Positions 27,288 through 38,154 of a stretch of 64,000 nt of DNA are shown in pieces; positions within the stretch are counted from its first letter, which is position 1, and every line of letters starts with the position of its first letter. The notes beneath the pieces are model-generated. The model was not told where the DNA came from. It saw only the letters and a program-made list of their open reading frames with translations, and searched no databases. The position numbers were made by a program, and so were the translations under genes. Origin of the DNA: Desmodesmus armatus (taxonomy: Eukaryota; Chlorophyta; Chlorophyceae; Sphaeropleales; Scenedesmaceae); assembly GCA_007449985.2 (NCBI GenBank), contig VIIQ02000070.1:366210-430209 (forward strand), given 5' to 3'.

Positions 27288-28122
27288 ACGGTTGCAGGAG
27301 GTGCCCACATTGAAAGCCAAGGACCACCAAGCAGCGGAGCTCCTGCAACATGCCATCAACGGTCTGCTGTATGCCAGCCCCCGGTCATTATTCATCACCC
27401 TGCAGCACTTCTGCCGGGTGCACGACGCAGTAGCGGCTCGGCAGCAGCAGCGTGGCAGCAATGGCAGCAATGGCAGCGATGGCGGCTGTCTGCTGATGCA
27501 GCCTGCCACTTGGCCGCTGGGTATGATGGTGAATGGAGAGGCGAAGGGAGAGCCTGATCTGTCTACCTTGCAGGGGGTGATGCAGGTGGGAGGTGGAGGA
27601 AGCATTGTCGGTGGCGTCTGGAACAACCCAGCTTGGCCCAATGGCAGCAGGATCAGCAGCAGCAGCAGCAGGAAGAGCTGACGTCCAGAATGATAGTTAC
27701 CGGCAGCACCGTGGGCAGCAGCAATCCTCTGCCGCCTGTGCTGGCGTATGGTACAAATGCATACCATATCAGGAAGGTGTGATAGTTGTTGCCACTGGAA
27801 GAATGATACGCACATGCGCTTGCCTGCCTGCCTTTCTCATTCGTCACATTGTGTGTTACAACCTGTGTTGCTATCGTCACAGATGGAGTACCGCATGGCA
27901 GTGCGCCAAGTGGCTCACCAAGACTTCCTTGAGGGAGTGAGGGCAGCACTGGTGGACAAAGACAGGCAGCCGGCCTGGCTCAAAGCAGCAGCAGCAGCAG
28001 CAGGGGTGGTGCAGCTGGACCACCAGCTGGCTCTGTCAGGGCCGGCAGCAGGGCAGGAGCCTCCTGAGCAGCAGCTGCCAGGGAACAGGTTCTCTGTGCA
28101 GCACCTGTCTGCTCCTTTGTGA
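22748..28122 (+). CDS. HIBCH: 3-hydroxyisobutyryl-CoA hydrolase-like protein (crotonase fold)
   Basis: Likely hydrolyses 3-hydroxyisobutyryl-CoA in valine breakdown, or a related branched acyl-CoA, in the mitochondrion. Exons: 22748-23159, 23399-23480, 23956-24036, 24447-24610, 25155-25230, 25947-26153, 27298-27585 and 27883-28122 (stop). Motifs: ITLCRERQLNALGAVHVEVL, RSFCSG|GDVKAARQ (oxyanion-hole region split by intron 1), VFGAESS, GLGFGIAGYAPYRIVSDGTI, FAMPENAIGLWPDVGFAF, ITSPSDLLHYGIASHYMP, YASPRSLFITLQ and the C-terminal MEYRMAVRQVAHQDFLEGVR with LVDKDRQPAW. The Arg/Ala-rich N-terminus fits a transit peptide. The exon 1-2 junction is one base short of frame in a G run. An extra in-frame exon (26230-26418) duplicates most of exon 6. 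All junctions other than exon 1-2 are in phase. Confidence 0.86.
23820..23870 (+). repeat. Upstream partial copy of HIBCH exon 3
   Basis: Repeats the TGTGTTGTTGGCTGCAG acceptor context and VFGAEYSTS, then runs into unrelated intron. The true exon 3 starts at 23956. Interestingly the copy has VFGAEYS, closer to plant homologues than VFGAESS in the used exon. Confidence 0.75.
24648..24755 (+). repeat. Dispersed repeat of about 105 bp, copy 2
   Basis: Shares ordered blocks GTTGCCTTAGCC, GAGCATGCAT, GGGAGGAATCCCATGGCGTT and AGGAGGGTGTG with 12545-12650. Lies in HIBCH intron 4. Confidence 0.6.
24880..24995. repeat. AT-rich patch in HIBCH intron 4
   Basis: About 100 bases of very low GC (ATTATTGATCTGATTTAATC style), with small internal palindromes around ATATGTAATTATTATACATA. 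No coding match is recognised; organelle origin is possible but unsupported. Confidence 0.5.
25500..25945 (+). repeat. Three upstream 5'-edge copies of HIBCH exon 6
   Basis: Each copy has the acceptor context TTTGCTGTGCCACCTTTCACAG or similar, then the exon start: about 25500-25595 (LDANQSLLQQLLQQ), about 25630-25735 (KMT-PLGW, frame lost) and about 25785-25905 (LKDDLATNPSSLQQLLQQYS). The true exon 25947-26153 starts AFQTDLASNPSLLLQLLQQY. Confidence 0.85.
26230..26418 (+). repeat. Complete in-frame duplicate of HIBCH exon 6
   Basis: 63 codons in phase 0-0, flanked by good splice sites. After a different start (VRSHPVMQVTNPVHHGNA) it matches exon 6 closely: DSPGPLQQLMQAVGQHLNQLVAGYHTTGCEELQALHKFVHQLQQ against DSPGPLQRLMQVVGPHLDALVASYHTAGCEELQALHRLVQQLQQ. 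A third fragment of its start (LVMQIDNPVHHG) lies at about 26875-26930. It could be added to, or replace, exon 6 without a frameshift. Confidence 0.75.
26493..26725 (-). mobile_element. SINE-like element with tRNA-like head, copy 2
   Basis: On the minus strand it has a head at about 26650-26725 ending in GTGTGTGGGTTCAACTCCCA, a good pol III B box and T-arm-like stem. Then comes the shared body (TTTGGTCCGGGCACTGGGCA, CCTCCTGG, GGTGAGGCTTTGCCTCGG, TGTGTGTGGCCAGCC), ending in GTAAAACCCAAAAAAAA, a poly(A) tail. Two further copies occur in the window. Located in HIBCH intron 6. Confidence 0.7.
27130..27290 (+). repeat. Upstream copy of HIBCH exon 7 start and (CTG)n
   Basis: At 27139-27176 the sequence GAGGTGCCCACATTGAAAGC and the following bases of exon 7 occur once before the true exon (27298-27585). 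A (CTG)12 tract at 27249-27285 directly precedes the true acceptor and serves as its pyrimidine-rich side. Confidence 0.8.
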
Positions 28123-29522
28123 TGTTTTATGGCAGGTCACTCATGTGACATTAGTCATGGGTGAATATTGCTAAGACAGTGCTAACAGCAACACCACAGA
28201 AGAATGCACGCGCACTGGGTGCCATACCGTTCTGGCATGCTGGCCCCCATTCTGTGCTGAGCACAGGTTCCGATGTATGCCAATTCACACGTCATGCGGC
28301 TCCAAGCAGTCAAGATTGTCAGAGCGAAATGAAGTTCTGTTGCCTGGCCCAGGCAAGGTCACGTGCAACTGGGCAGCGGTCACACGACTGATGTTCCCTC
28401 CTGTTGGTGCCAGCGGCTTGCTGCTTGCTCACATGCCTGGCAGATAATGCACCGGGGTTGTTACATAAGGTCACCTTGGCCGCTGAATGGTACTCTCCAC
28501 ACATACAAAGTGAGGTGACCAACGACAAGGAAGAAATCGCGCTGCACGCAGAAAAAACATGAGACCCTGGGACACAAATCAGTCCTCAACACAGCAGCAC
28601 CGTGACAGCAGCGCACACCAGTAAGTGACATAGGCTACTGCCATGCTGCTAGGACCACCAACTCGAGCCTTCCAAACCCAAACAAAAACAGCAAAAAACA
28701 GCACAGGCAGCTCGGTGATCCTTGAAAGTAGATTTTGGCCTCCCACATCATGTCACAAGATAACAAGTCAAACACTTGCTTGCATAGACTCTAAGTAGCG
28801 TCCTACTTGTCATGCATTAGATTGAGGGGGAGCTGTTGTGGGCCAGCTGTACAAGCTGCAGCTTGTGTATAACATCATGATGATGTAATTCTTGGGAACA
28901 GCCTTGCAGGAAGCCTGTGGTCCAGTTTCTGCACCGGTGTAAACATGGGACAGTCATTGGCAACAACCTTGGCCAGGTACAAGGTTGTATAGCATCTGCC
29001 CTCATGTGCCCAGCCACACCATTGGTGTCGAATCCTGCCACACACAAACACACAGCAAACACTACCAGCCTGACCTTCAGACTGACAACCTGCCCCTACC
29101 ATAACACAAGCAGCACTCAACCGCCTGCCCATTGGTATGCATCCCTCAAAGACATGCCGATATCTCGCTGCGGCGGCGGTCATGAAGGGTCCCAAAACAA
29201 CACTGATACTGATACTACCAACACGTCAGGCATGCAGCGTTGCGAGTACGCGTGCTGAGCTGCCGTTCCACAGCCACACACCTGCATGATGTGCCACCAG
29301 CCTAGCAGCTGGGCTATTGTAGTACACTCCTGTCAAAGACACAGTACAAGTCACAGTACAAGCCTTGGCCCCAGCCCTATGTGCCAAAGAACTACACATC
29401 CGGCGCAGAACACATGTGGCCGCAGTCACCCCCACAGTACAGTCACCCTACTCACATCACCCAGCAAGTGAAGGACAGAGCCCAGAACACACGCACACAC
29501 TGCCACCGACGGCAGGGTGATC
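28123..29522. other. Intergenic region between convergent genes
   Basis: 3' flanks of HIBCH (plus) and the PAP2 gene (minus). I see no credible coding exon, RNA gene or repeat here. Confidence 0.5.
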
Positions 29523-30386
29523 TCAATAAGTGCTCTCACTGATCAGGGCCAAAAAGCGACCATTGCTCTGTCTGATGCGCTCCCTGCTGATAGGGAGGAA
29601 AAGGGGCAGAACTGGCAGTAATGCGAAGGGACTGGCCTGTAGCTGCCAGCCCAACTCCTGCTGCTGCTGCACACTCCAGTAGGCGCCCAACACAGTACCC
29701 TCATACACACGCTCAGCCAACATACCAATCAGCCATCAGCCACTCCACACGCTCCCGTGGTTCACTCAATGGTGCACGTTGACCATGGCCATAGAGTGAC
29801 CGTTGCCCTGCCCGTTGACGTCACTGCTGATGGCAGGCAGGACTGGCGTTACCGCCGAGGGACTAGCCTGCTGCTGCACGCTCCAAGCATGCGTCAAACA
29901 CACTAACCCACGCACACACCACCCAGCACACAAACAAGACCGCTGCAGCGCACGTTGCCGCTGCTCGCTCAATGGTGCACGTTGACCATGGCCATAGAGT
30001 GACCGTTGCCCTGCCCGTTGACGTCACTGCTGATGGCAGGTAGCACTGGCGTCACCGCCGATGGACTGGCCTGCAGCTGCCAGCCTCAACTCTTGCTGCT
30101 GCACACTCCAAGCACGCGTCAAACACATTATCCGACGCACACACCACCCAGCACACAAACAGACCCGCTGCAGATTTTGGTCCCGCCTTCTGTTCAGTGG
30201 TGCACATTGACGATGGCCATGGCAGGCAGGACCGGCGTCACCACCGAGGGACTAGCCTGCAGCTGCCAGCCCGACTCCTCCTGCCGCTGCTACACGCTCC
30301 AGCATGCGTCAAACACAGTAATCCACACACAAACCCAGCCAGCACGCAAAAGACAACCGCTTGCAGCACACACTGCCGTCCATCGT
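29523..30386 (-). repeat. Four downstream copies of the last PAP2 exon end, each with a stop
   Basis: The true last exon ends TGWQLQASPSVVTPVLPAISSDVNGQ...MAMVNVHH-stop at 30387. Copies of this end lie at about 30190-30310, 29970-30110, 29766-29900 and, more diverged, 29526-29700 (LGWQLQASPF...ESTY-stop). Spacing is about 200-240 bp. Confidence 0.85.
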
Positions 30387-33196
30387 TCAGTGGTGCACGT
30401 TGACCATGGCCATAGAGTGACCGTTACTTTGTCCGTTGACGTCACTGCTGATGGCAGGCAGGACTGGCGTCACCACCGAGGGACTGGCCTGCAGCTGCCA
30501 GCCCGTCTCCTCCTGCTGCTGCACTGCATCCCACCCAGCGGTGTGCCACGCCAGACGGGCCAGGAACAGCGGGGCAAAGCAGGCACCAAGCAGCAGGCCA
30601 CCGACGATGTCGGATGCATTGTGGCGGTTGTCGATGAACCTGGATGCAGCAAAAAAGGCAAAAGGAGGCAAGGGAAACGCATGGCGGTTGGCATAGCCTG
30701 TCATGCGACCCCCTGCAAGTCCAGATGAGCGCAGGGTGTGGCTGTCACATCAGGCCTGCATGTCAGCACGCGCTGGGCACATGCCGGGGTCAGCACACAC
30801 GAGGGGTCCTTGTGGCAGCATCAACAACAGGCATGCTGACTTTTTGATTCCAGACTCTGTGTCAATTGTGCAGTTGCTGCCTGCCGCCACCATAGTCCAT
30901 GGACACCCACAGCTGCTGAACCAAACATTGAGCCACCCGATATGCAACACACCACAAGTCATATGCAGCACTGTGCGCCCGAATGAGCCAGCATGTGCTG
31001 CCACCCCAAAACCCGCCCTGCGGCCACCCACCGCAACACAGCCACACCGCATGGCGATGCAATGAAAAAAAGCACCACCCAGCTACCCATCCTGCAGCCA
31101 CTCACTCACCTGGACACCACCAACACCTCAGGGCCCATACGATACAGGAACCATCCTGCAGACACCCACCCACCTAGCCACCGTCAATCCCCAGGGCCAT
31201 GCACGCAGTAACAGCACCACCAGCTGCCCCATGCCCCATCCCACACCCACCCACCTAGACACCGCCACTTCCCATGCGCTATAAGCACCCACCTGCACCC
31301 ACCCACTCTCCCACCTGGACACAGCCACTCCGCAGGACCACGCAATGAAGAACAGCACCACCAGCTGCCACATCCCCCATCCTGCAGCCGCCCACCCTCC
31401 TAGCCACCGTCACTCCTCAGGCTCCATGCGCTAACGGCACAGCACCACCGCCCAACCGCCACATCCTGCAGTCACCCGACCACCTAGCCACCGCCATTTC
31501 CCAGGGCCCACGCAACACAAGCATCCTGCAGCCACCAAACCACCCACTCGCCCACCCACCTGGACGACGCCACTCCCCAGGGCCACGCTATGAAGAGCAG
31601 CACCACCAAAATGGCACAGCACTACTTGCTGCCCCATGCGCACATACAACACCCCACCCACCTGGACACCGCCACTCCCCAGGGCCACGCAATGAAGAAC
31701 AGCACCACCAAAATAACCGCCAGCCGCAGCACCTCAGCACGCAGCCAGGCCCGCATGCACACACGGCCATCCCTGCAGACTGACATGGGCCCCAGCGAGT
31801 CCCTGTGACATAAGAAAAGTAACAATTACGGCACCAGAACGTGGCTCAGCACAAAGCTGACATCAACCCACAAGTGAGCGAGAGGCTCACGTGGGTGACA
31901 GTGACACTTGCAGCAGGAGTGAAGCCAGAAGAACCCATTGTAGCCTGTTGAAAAATCCTGCATGGGGCTTGAGCCCGCCCAGTGCTGGATACAGTGCGCT
32001 GAATCACAACACTGTCAAACAATGTCAAATTCAACTCCCAAGCACGCAGCTGCTGCTCACCTGTTGCCCCTGCAGTGCACAGCCCACAGCACATACAGCG
32101 CCCCGAACAAGCTGACCACCATGGAGCAGGAGGCATGCCCACTCGGGAAGGAGAACTGCCCATCCTTGATCTCTTTCAAGTCTGCTGCTGTGCATGTGAG
32201 CTGCGGGGATGTGCCGAAGGGGATGGGGCCAGCACCTGCTGCTGGCACCTCTGGCCGGCAACGGTCTAGGTAGTCAGGCCTGCAGCAGGAGCGAGTACAT
32301 GGCAGGCAGGAAGGCACGGGGTTTATATTTGTGTGTAAAAAGAAGGCACAGAGTTTAAGTTGTGTGTACAGGGAGGGACTGCAGGAGGGTTACCTACAGG
32401 GTCAAGGAGGCAGGAGGCCAGCAGTCGCTATGTGGGCTTACATCACGCAAAGGGTCTACACCATGAGCAACGAATGCTGTGCCTTAGCATCAGACTTGGA
32501 TCAGTGGCAGTGCTATCCTGCACTACGTCGGGTGCACTGACAGCTGCTTTGCAGCGTGCGTGTCATATCATAGGTGCACTGCAGGCGGGACTCAGTTAGG
32601 ACGGCCAATGAGCCGCTGATATGCTGCTGCCTTCTCATACTGCTCTGATGACTACAGCTCAACGCAAACATAACACAGCTTCACACCCTGCTGCTGCAGC
32701 GCACCCACGCCAGACTGCACGGCTCAGCACTGCTGCCTAAACAAGCCGAGACAGCAGCTGACACCTGCTGAGCCTTCAAGTAGTCCTTGCACCCCATGCA
32801 GTGCAGTCAGCACACACACATCAACCCAGCACATGATCACCTGAGGCGCCCGCAGATGCGCTTGAACAACTCTGTCAAGAATCCTGTGCAGGCCAGGGAG
32901 GCCATCAAGGCCAGCATGATGTTCAGCAGCATCAGCCACGCCTGCCTGCTGCCTCTGCTACTGAAGACCACGAACTCCAGCACAGCTGCTGTAAGCAGTA
33001 GCAGGATCGCTGGGACGAACAGGGCTAGCCAGAAATCGATGCTGTTGTTGGCTCTGTGGGGGTAGGAAATCGTGGCATCCCCTATGTAGACAGGTCGCTG
33101 CACTGCTGGGTGTGGCTGGACGATGCCTGTCGCGATTCCGAGGGCAACAATAAAGAAGATGCAGGTCCAGTCGACTTGACAGATGCTGCGGACCAT
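30387..33196 (-). CDS. Lipid phosphate phosphatase, PAP2 superfamily
   Basis: Integral membrane phosphatase dephosphorylating phosphatidic acid or related lipid phosphates. Four exons in phase: 32841-33196, 32061-32279, 31662-31772 and 30387-30639, giving 312 residues, normal for the family. All three PAP2 signature regions are present and complete: KRICGRLRPDYL (KX6RP, across intron 1), FSFPSGHAS (PSGH) and SRFIDNRHNASD (SRX5HX3D, across intron 3). Hydrophobic segments are WTCIFFIVALGIATGI, FWLALFVPAILLLLTAAVLE, LLNIMLALMASLACTGF, MVVSLFGALYVLWAV, LRLAVILVVLFFIAWPWGVA and IVGGLLLGACFAPLF, giving six membrane spans. The C-terminal 40 residues are a Gln/Ser-rich tail. Start is the ATG at 33196. 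Confidence 0.92.
31040..31661 (-). repeat. Array of PAP2 exon 3 3'-edge copies
   Basis: Downstream of the true exon 3 (ending 31662), about seven to eight copies of its end (LFFIAWPWGVAVSR plus donor GTGGGTGG) occur about every 60-110 bp, for example near 31560-31602, 31487-31520, 31318-31370, 31255-31285, 31175-31212 and 31118-31147, with increasing divergence. Confidence 0.8.
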
Positions 33197-34436
33197 GAAG
33201 CACTACCACGACCGCTGTTGTGCTTTTGAGGGTCCATGCTGGTGCTGCTGCTTGCTGCCGCTGGAGCTGGCTGGTTGTTTTGCTGACTGTGCAGCGGTAC
33301 TACAAGTGAATACAGTACTTGTGATGAGTGGTCTGAACAATGGAAGCTTGCACTCAGAAGAAGGGCATGATGAGTGAATTCCTGGTCAACAGATCTGCTG
33401 CTGGAGCACTTGGGAGTCTGATGCAGTGCGTTCACCTCAGTGGATATGCAGGTGAACGGTTGATGTTGCTGTGATGAGCACCGCTCGAGTACACACTTTA
33501 CAACCTTCTCTTGACCATCCGGGGTTCTGGGAAATGACAAGTTGTTTGGAGGGGTAAGCTGCCGTCCCACATTGGGTTGCCAGAGCAACGCTGGTCATGC
33601 TATCAGCTATCGTGCTGAGATAGAACATAAGCATAATCACAGCATTTGCGTGTAGTGGTGGACGATTCGGCACTCGGCCAACCCAGCTCCTTGCCCAGCC
33701 CAGGCTAGGTGGCGCAGCACTTTCTGCTTCTGGCGGTTCATTGCAGCAGTTTTGGTGCATAGGCAGTAGCAGAAAGGCGGCGGGCGCTGACTTCCAAGGT
33801 TCCAAGGTTCCCACAGATGGATACATATACCTGGCGGGCAGCACCTTTCAGCGCTCTTTGGTGCAGCCGGGAGTATTGCAGCATGATTGAAGGTGAGCAG
33901 AGCGTGTCACGAGCAGCGCAGCCCTTTCTATGAAGACTCCACAACAACAGTGCATTGCCAGAAGCAGCAGCAGCTGGACATGGGGTGCCCCATGCTTACC
34001 ACAACAACAGCAGTGCCAGAAGCAGCAGCAGCTGGACATGGGGTGCCCCATGCTTACCACAACAACAGCAGTGCCAGAAGCAGCAGCAGCTGGACATGGG
34101 GTGCCCCATGCTTACTGGCCCTTGCGTACAGCTGAACCAAAACACAGAATATCGCATACAGCAAGGTTCATAACGCTCCGCCAATGCTTTACTAGCATGC
34201 GTACAAGATCCCGAAAATGTCAGTCAGCAGCAGCCTGCTGCCAGCAGGAGTGCAACAGGCTTCACAGCTGGAAACTAACGAGAAACTGAAACATGTTTCT
34301 CGTGATGCCGCAGATGCCTGCACTTGGCCTCCACAGCATTGAGAGAGCAAGCCTTCAACAGCAGCAGCAGCAGCGGAGGTGGGTTGGGGCTTGTGGAGTT
34401 TGTCTTGTGCTTTGGGTGTGTGTCATGTAAGTGCAC
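33197..34436. other. Intergenic region with a three-copy 58-bp repeat
   Basis: Upstream of the PAP2 ATG. At 33958-34125 a 58-bp unit (starting CCAGAAGCAGCAGCAGCTGG) occurs three times almost perfectly. No supported exon. Confidence 0.6.
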
Positions 34437-35520
34437 CCTGACGCTGCTTGCCAGGCAGGGTGTTCCTCTGTCCTGTTGGTGTGTGGCGTGTGTGTGCGTG
34501 CATACCCTGACGCTGCTTGCCAGGCAGGGTGTTCCTCAGTCCTGTTGGTGTGTGGCGTGTGCGTGTGTGTGTACCCTGACGCTGCTTGCCAGGCAGGGTG
34601 TTCCTCATTTCTGTTGGTGTGTGGCGTGTGAGTGTGTGTGTGTACCCTGACGCTCTTGCCAGGCAGGGTTGTTCCTCATTTCTGTTGGTGTGTGGCGTGT
34701 GCGTGTGTGTTTACCCTGACGCTGCTTGCCAGGCAGGGTGTTCCTCATTTCTGTTGGTGTGTGGCGTGTGCGTGTGTGTGTACCCTGACGCTGCTTGCCA
34801 GGCAGGGTGTTCCTCATTTCTGTTGGTGTGTGGCGTGTGCGTGTGTGTGTACCCTGACGCTGCTTGCCAGGCAGGGTGTTCCTCTGTTCTGTTGGTGTGT
34901 GGCGTGTGCGTGTGTACCCTGACGCTGCTTGCCAGGCAGGGTGTTCCTCAGTCCTGTTGGTGTGTGGCGTGTGCGTGTGTGTGTACCCTGACGCTGCTTG
35001 CCAGGCAGGGTGTTCCTCTGTTCTGTTGGTGTGTGGCATGTGCGTGTGTGTGTACCCTGACGCTGCTTGCCAGGCAGGGTTGTCCTCTGTTCTGTTGGTG
35101 TGTGGCGTGTGTGTGAGTGTGTACCCTGACGCTGCTTGCCAGGCAGGGTGTTCCTCATTTCTGTTGGTGTGTGGCGTGTGAGTGTGTGTGTGTACCCTGA
35201 CGCTCTTGCCAGGCAGGGTTGTTCCTCATTTCTGTTGGTGTGTGGCGTGTGCGTGTGTGTTTACCCTGACGCTGCTTGCCAGGCAGGGTTGTCCTCTGTT
35301 CTGTTGGTGTGTGGCGTGTGCGTGTGTGTGTACCCTGACGCTGCTTGCCAGGCAGGGTGTTCCTCTGTTCTGTTGGTGTGTGGCGTGTGCGTGTGTGTGT
35401 ACCCTGACGCTGCTTGCCAGGCAGGGTGTTCCTCTGTTCTGTTGGTGTGTGGCGTGTGCGTGTACCCTGACGCTGCTTGCCAGGCAGGGTGTTCCTCTGT
35501 TCTGTTGGTGTGTGGCGTGT
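34437..35520 (+). repeat. Minisatellite, 16 units of about 69 bp
   Basis: The unit contains ACCCTGACGCTGCTTGCCAG, GCAGGGTGTTCCTC, TGTTGGTGTGTGGCGTGTG and a (GT)n end. Sixteen copies, mostly 59-70 bp, are spaced regularly. A variant pair with CGCTCTTGCC recurs at about 34655 and about 35205, showing a higher-order duplication of about 550 bp (8 units). All frames open through the array are artefacts of the repeat. Confidence 0.9.
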
Positions 35521-35712
35521 TGACGAGGGGTCTCCAATGCTGTTGCTCTAGGTGTGTGTTTTGCCTGCATCATTCTCTGCCTGCTGAGGAGCTTGCTTCT
35601 CACAACCCCTTTTGTCTTCTGTTGTTTCCTTGCGTGCTGCATCGTCTGCTGCCCCCGGCTGCTGCCCTTGTATCCTTGCACTGTGGCTGTTGCGCCTCCC
35701 CTCCCTTCGCAC

Positions 35713-36088
35713 ATGGCATCCGCTGGCGGCATCATGCCCAAGTACATGGCCAGCCTTGCAAGGAGTGTGGATGCGTCAAGCCACAGCAAAGCACCGCGCG
35801 TTATGGTGCTGAGTAAGGCAGGTGTATGGTTGTTGTTGTGGTGGTGTTGCTGCGTCTTTGTGCTGCCCTCTCCGCCAGACTACCAAGCGGGACGGCGGTG
35901 GGGTTTGTGGGTGGTGTTGTGCTTGCTTCACGACCCCTGTTGTGTTGTGCTGCGCTGCTCCTTGTGCCTGCCTGTTTGCCGTGCTGCCCCTTCTGTCGCT
36001 GCTGCCATGGTGTTATTTGCAGCTGATGTTGGAGCGGAGGGGCTTGCAGCTGGTATGGCCAGTGGCCTGCGCAATGCAGAAGCTGGCG
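35713..36088 (+). CDS. Doubtful gene: two candidate exons before a repeat array
   Basis: Candidate exon 35713-35812 (MASAGGIMPKYMASLARSVD...KAPRVMVL) has a GTAAGG donor. Candidate exon 36023-36088 (DVGAEGLAAGMASGLRNAEAG) follows a TTTGCAG acceptor, in phase. The joined VMVLTDVG..GLAAGMASGLR vaguely recalls the N-terminal Gly-rich start of MGDG-synthase-like glycosyltransferases, but no more can be seen. The second exon is the first unit of an 11-copy array, and no further exons could be followed. It may be a gene fragment or chance. Confidence 0.22.
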
Positions 36089-36915
36089 GTGTGTTTCATA
36101 GCTGACGTGGGGGGGGGGCAAGGGGGGTTGCAATTGGTATAGCCAGTGGCATGCGCAAGGCAGAAGCTGGCAGTGTGTTTTACAGCTGACGTGGTGTGTG
36201 TGTGGGGGGGGGGCTTGCAGTTGGTATAACCAGTGGCCTGCGCAAGGCAGAAGCTGGCAGTGTGTTTGATAGCTGATGCTGAGGGGGGGGGATTGCAAAT
36301 GGTACGGCCAGTGGGCTGCGCAATGCAGAAGCTGGCGGTGCGTTTGATAGCTAACGTTGCGTGTAGGGGGCTTGCAGCTGGTATGGCCAGTTGCCTGCGC
36401 ATTGCAGAAGCTGGAGGTGTGTTTTACAGCTGACACTGGAGGGGGGGGGGTTTGCAAATGGTATGGCCCGTGGGCTGCGCAATGCAGAAGCTGGCGGTGT
36501 GTTTCACAGCTGACGTTGGGTGTAGGGGGCTTGCAGATGGTTTGCCAATGGCCTGCACAATGCAGAAGCTGGCGGTGCGTTTTATAGCTGAAGTGGTGGG
36601 GGGGGGGGGGCGGGGCGCTTGCAGCTGGTATAGCCAGTGGCATGCGCAAGGCAGAAGCTGGCAGTGTGTTTTATAGCTGACACTGAGGGATTGGGATTGC
36701 AAATGGTATGGCGAGTGCCTTGCGCAATGCAGAAGCTGGCGGTGTGTTTCATAGCTGACGGGGGGGGGGGGGGGGAAGGCTTGCAGACGGTATGCCACTT
36801 GCCTGCACTATGCACTGAGCAGAAGCTGGCGGTGTGTTTTGTAGCTGATGTGGGGGGGAGGGAGGGCTGGGCTTGCAGACGGTGTGCCAGTTGCCTGCAC
36901 TATGCAGAAGCTTGA
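36023..36915 (+). repeat. Tandem array, 11 units of about 80 bp
   Basis: Each unit has GGCTTGCAGCTGGTATGGCC, AGTGGCCTGCGCAATGCAGA, AGCTGGCGGTGTGTTT, an AG|CTGA acceptor-like segment and a variable G run. The GCAGAAGCTGG landmark occurs at about 36076, 36159, 36247, 36325, 36405, 36484, 36562, 36651, 36728, 36820 and 36905. Confidence 0.9.
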
Positions 36916-38154
36916 CGGGCGTCAGTCTCTAAGTGAGGGGACAGCGCGGTCGTGAGTGTAGGTAAGGTAGTATGCAGGTGATTTCCGGGAGGGGGGGCGG
37001 GTAGTAGCAGGCAAACTGCTGTGTGCTAAGCTCGCGGGCCGCCTAGGAATGGGGCTGAGGGACAGCAGAGAGTGGGAGGTATTGGGTGGAGGAGTGGGAG
37101 TAGGGGGCAGCAGCATTCCCAGTAGGTATGGCACCAGTGCTGTCAGCAGATGGCTTGGGCTTCCACCCATCCTGTACCTAGATGCCTGCAGTGCGGGTGG
37201 ATTCAGCAGCAGCGGCAGCAGCAGGCACCTGCGAGCCCCTCACCCCCTTCATCCATCTGTGGCTTTTTGTTGACGCTATAGGAATGCTGCTAGCATCTGC
37301 ATGCTTGCTGCTTGGTCCCTATGCTTACACACACACCAGGGGGGCAGCAAGGTGTGTGCCAGCAGGAATGACAGCAAGCTAGCTCTGGTTGCAGCAGCAA
37401 CGGTGTACCTTTACTCACATGCGGCGTTTACGCCTGTATCCCCAAAAAATTAAAGCACATTGTGCCCCAGCTGGTTTGGTGTGAGAGGTCTCACTGCGCC
37501 TTCAGCTTGCTGACAGCACTGCTGGTGATGGCCCTCATTTTGAACTTGCAGCAGCTGTCAATGGTGCAGATGGTGATGTCTTGTCTTCCCAGCCGTATAG
37601 CCTGTCTGCATCCATGGCAGCATTGTACTCAATGTTGGTCAACACAAAGCAGCCTGTTCAAGATCATAGGCTGCACTGAAACCATTGCTCAGTAGCATCA
37701 CTGGCAATGCACAGATTCCACCTTCTTGGTGTGGGTCAGCCCAGTGGTTCAACATCGTGGCCTGCGCTGATTCAATCACTTGTTGTCAGTACACAGCAAA
37801 GCACAGCCCCCACAAATGTACCAACAGTCAATTATCACACCAATGGGCATAACTACAAGGGGTACTTTGCCCTTGTATGCCACTCAGGACTCTCCCAAAT
37901 GCACATGGCACAGCAAACAGCACAGCACTCACAAACATCAGCACTGCAGAGCAAGCTTCGCTGCTGCCAGTACAGTATGCCCCTAATCAACACCCTTGCA
38001 AGAAGTGCAATGGAGCCAAGCCCCAACAATATGGCGGCACTGTGTGGCTTGCATGGATCAGAGCAGCAAACACAGATAGCTGGGGTGTCAAAACAGTACA
38101 GAAAGAATGTTCCCGGATGATCCGATCTTTGCGTCAACAACTGCTGCAAGCCAG
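36916..38154. other. Intergenic region
   Basis: Downstream flank of the phosphoserine phosphatase gene and of the array. Short open frames only; none has splice or motif support. Confidence 0.45.

Noticed and set aside
27241..27815. Long minus-strand and plus-strand frames through the Ser/Leu-rich (CTG)n region
   Set aside because: They arise from the triplet repeat and overlap HIBCH exon 7 out of frame, with no splice or motif support.
34586..35816. Open frames of 100-226 codons in the GT-rich minisatellite
   Set aside because: Multiple frames on both strands stay open only because the unit lacks stops. The peptides are pure repeats (VCVCVYPDAACQAG).
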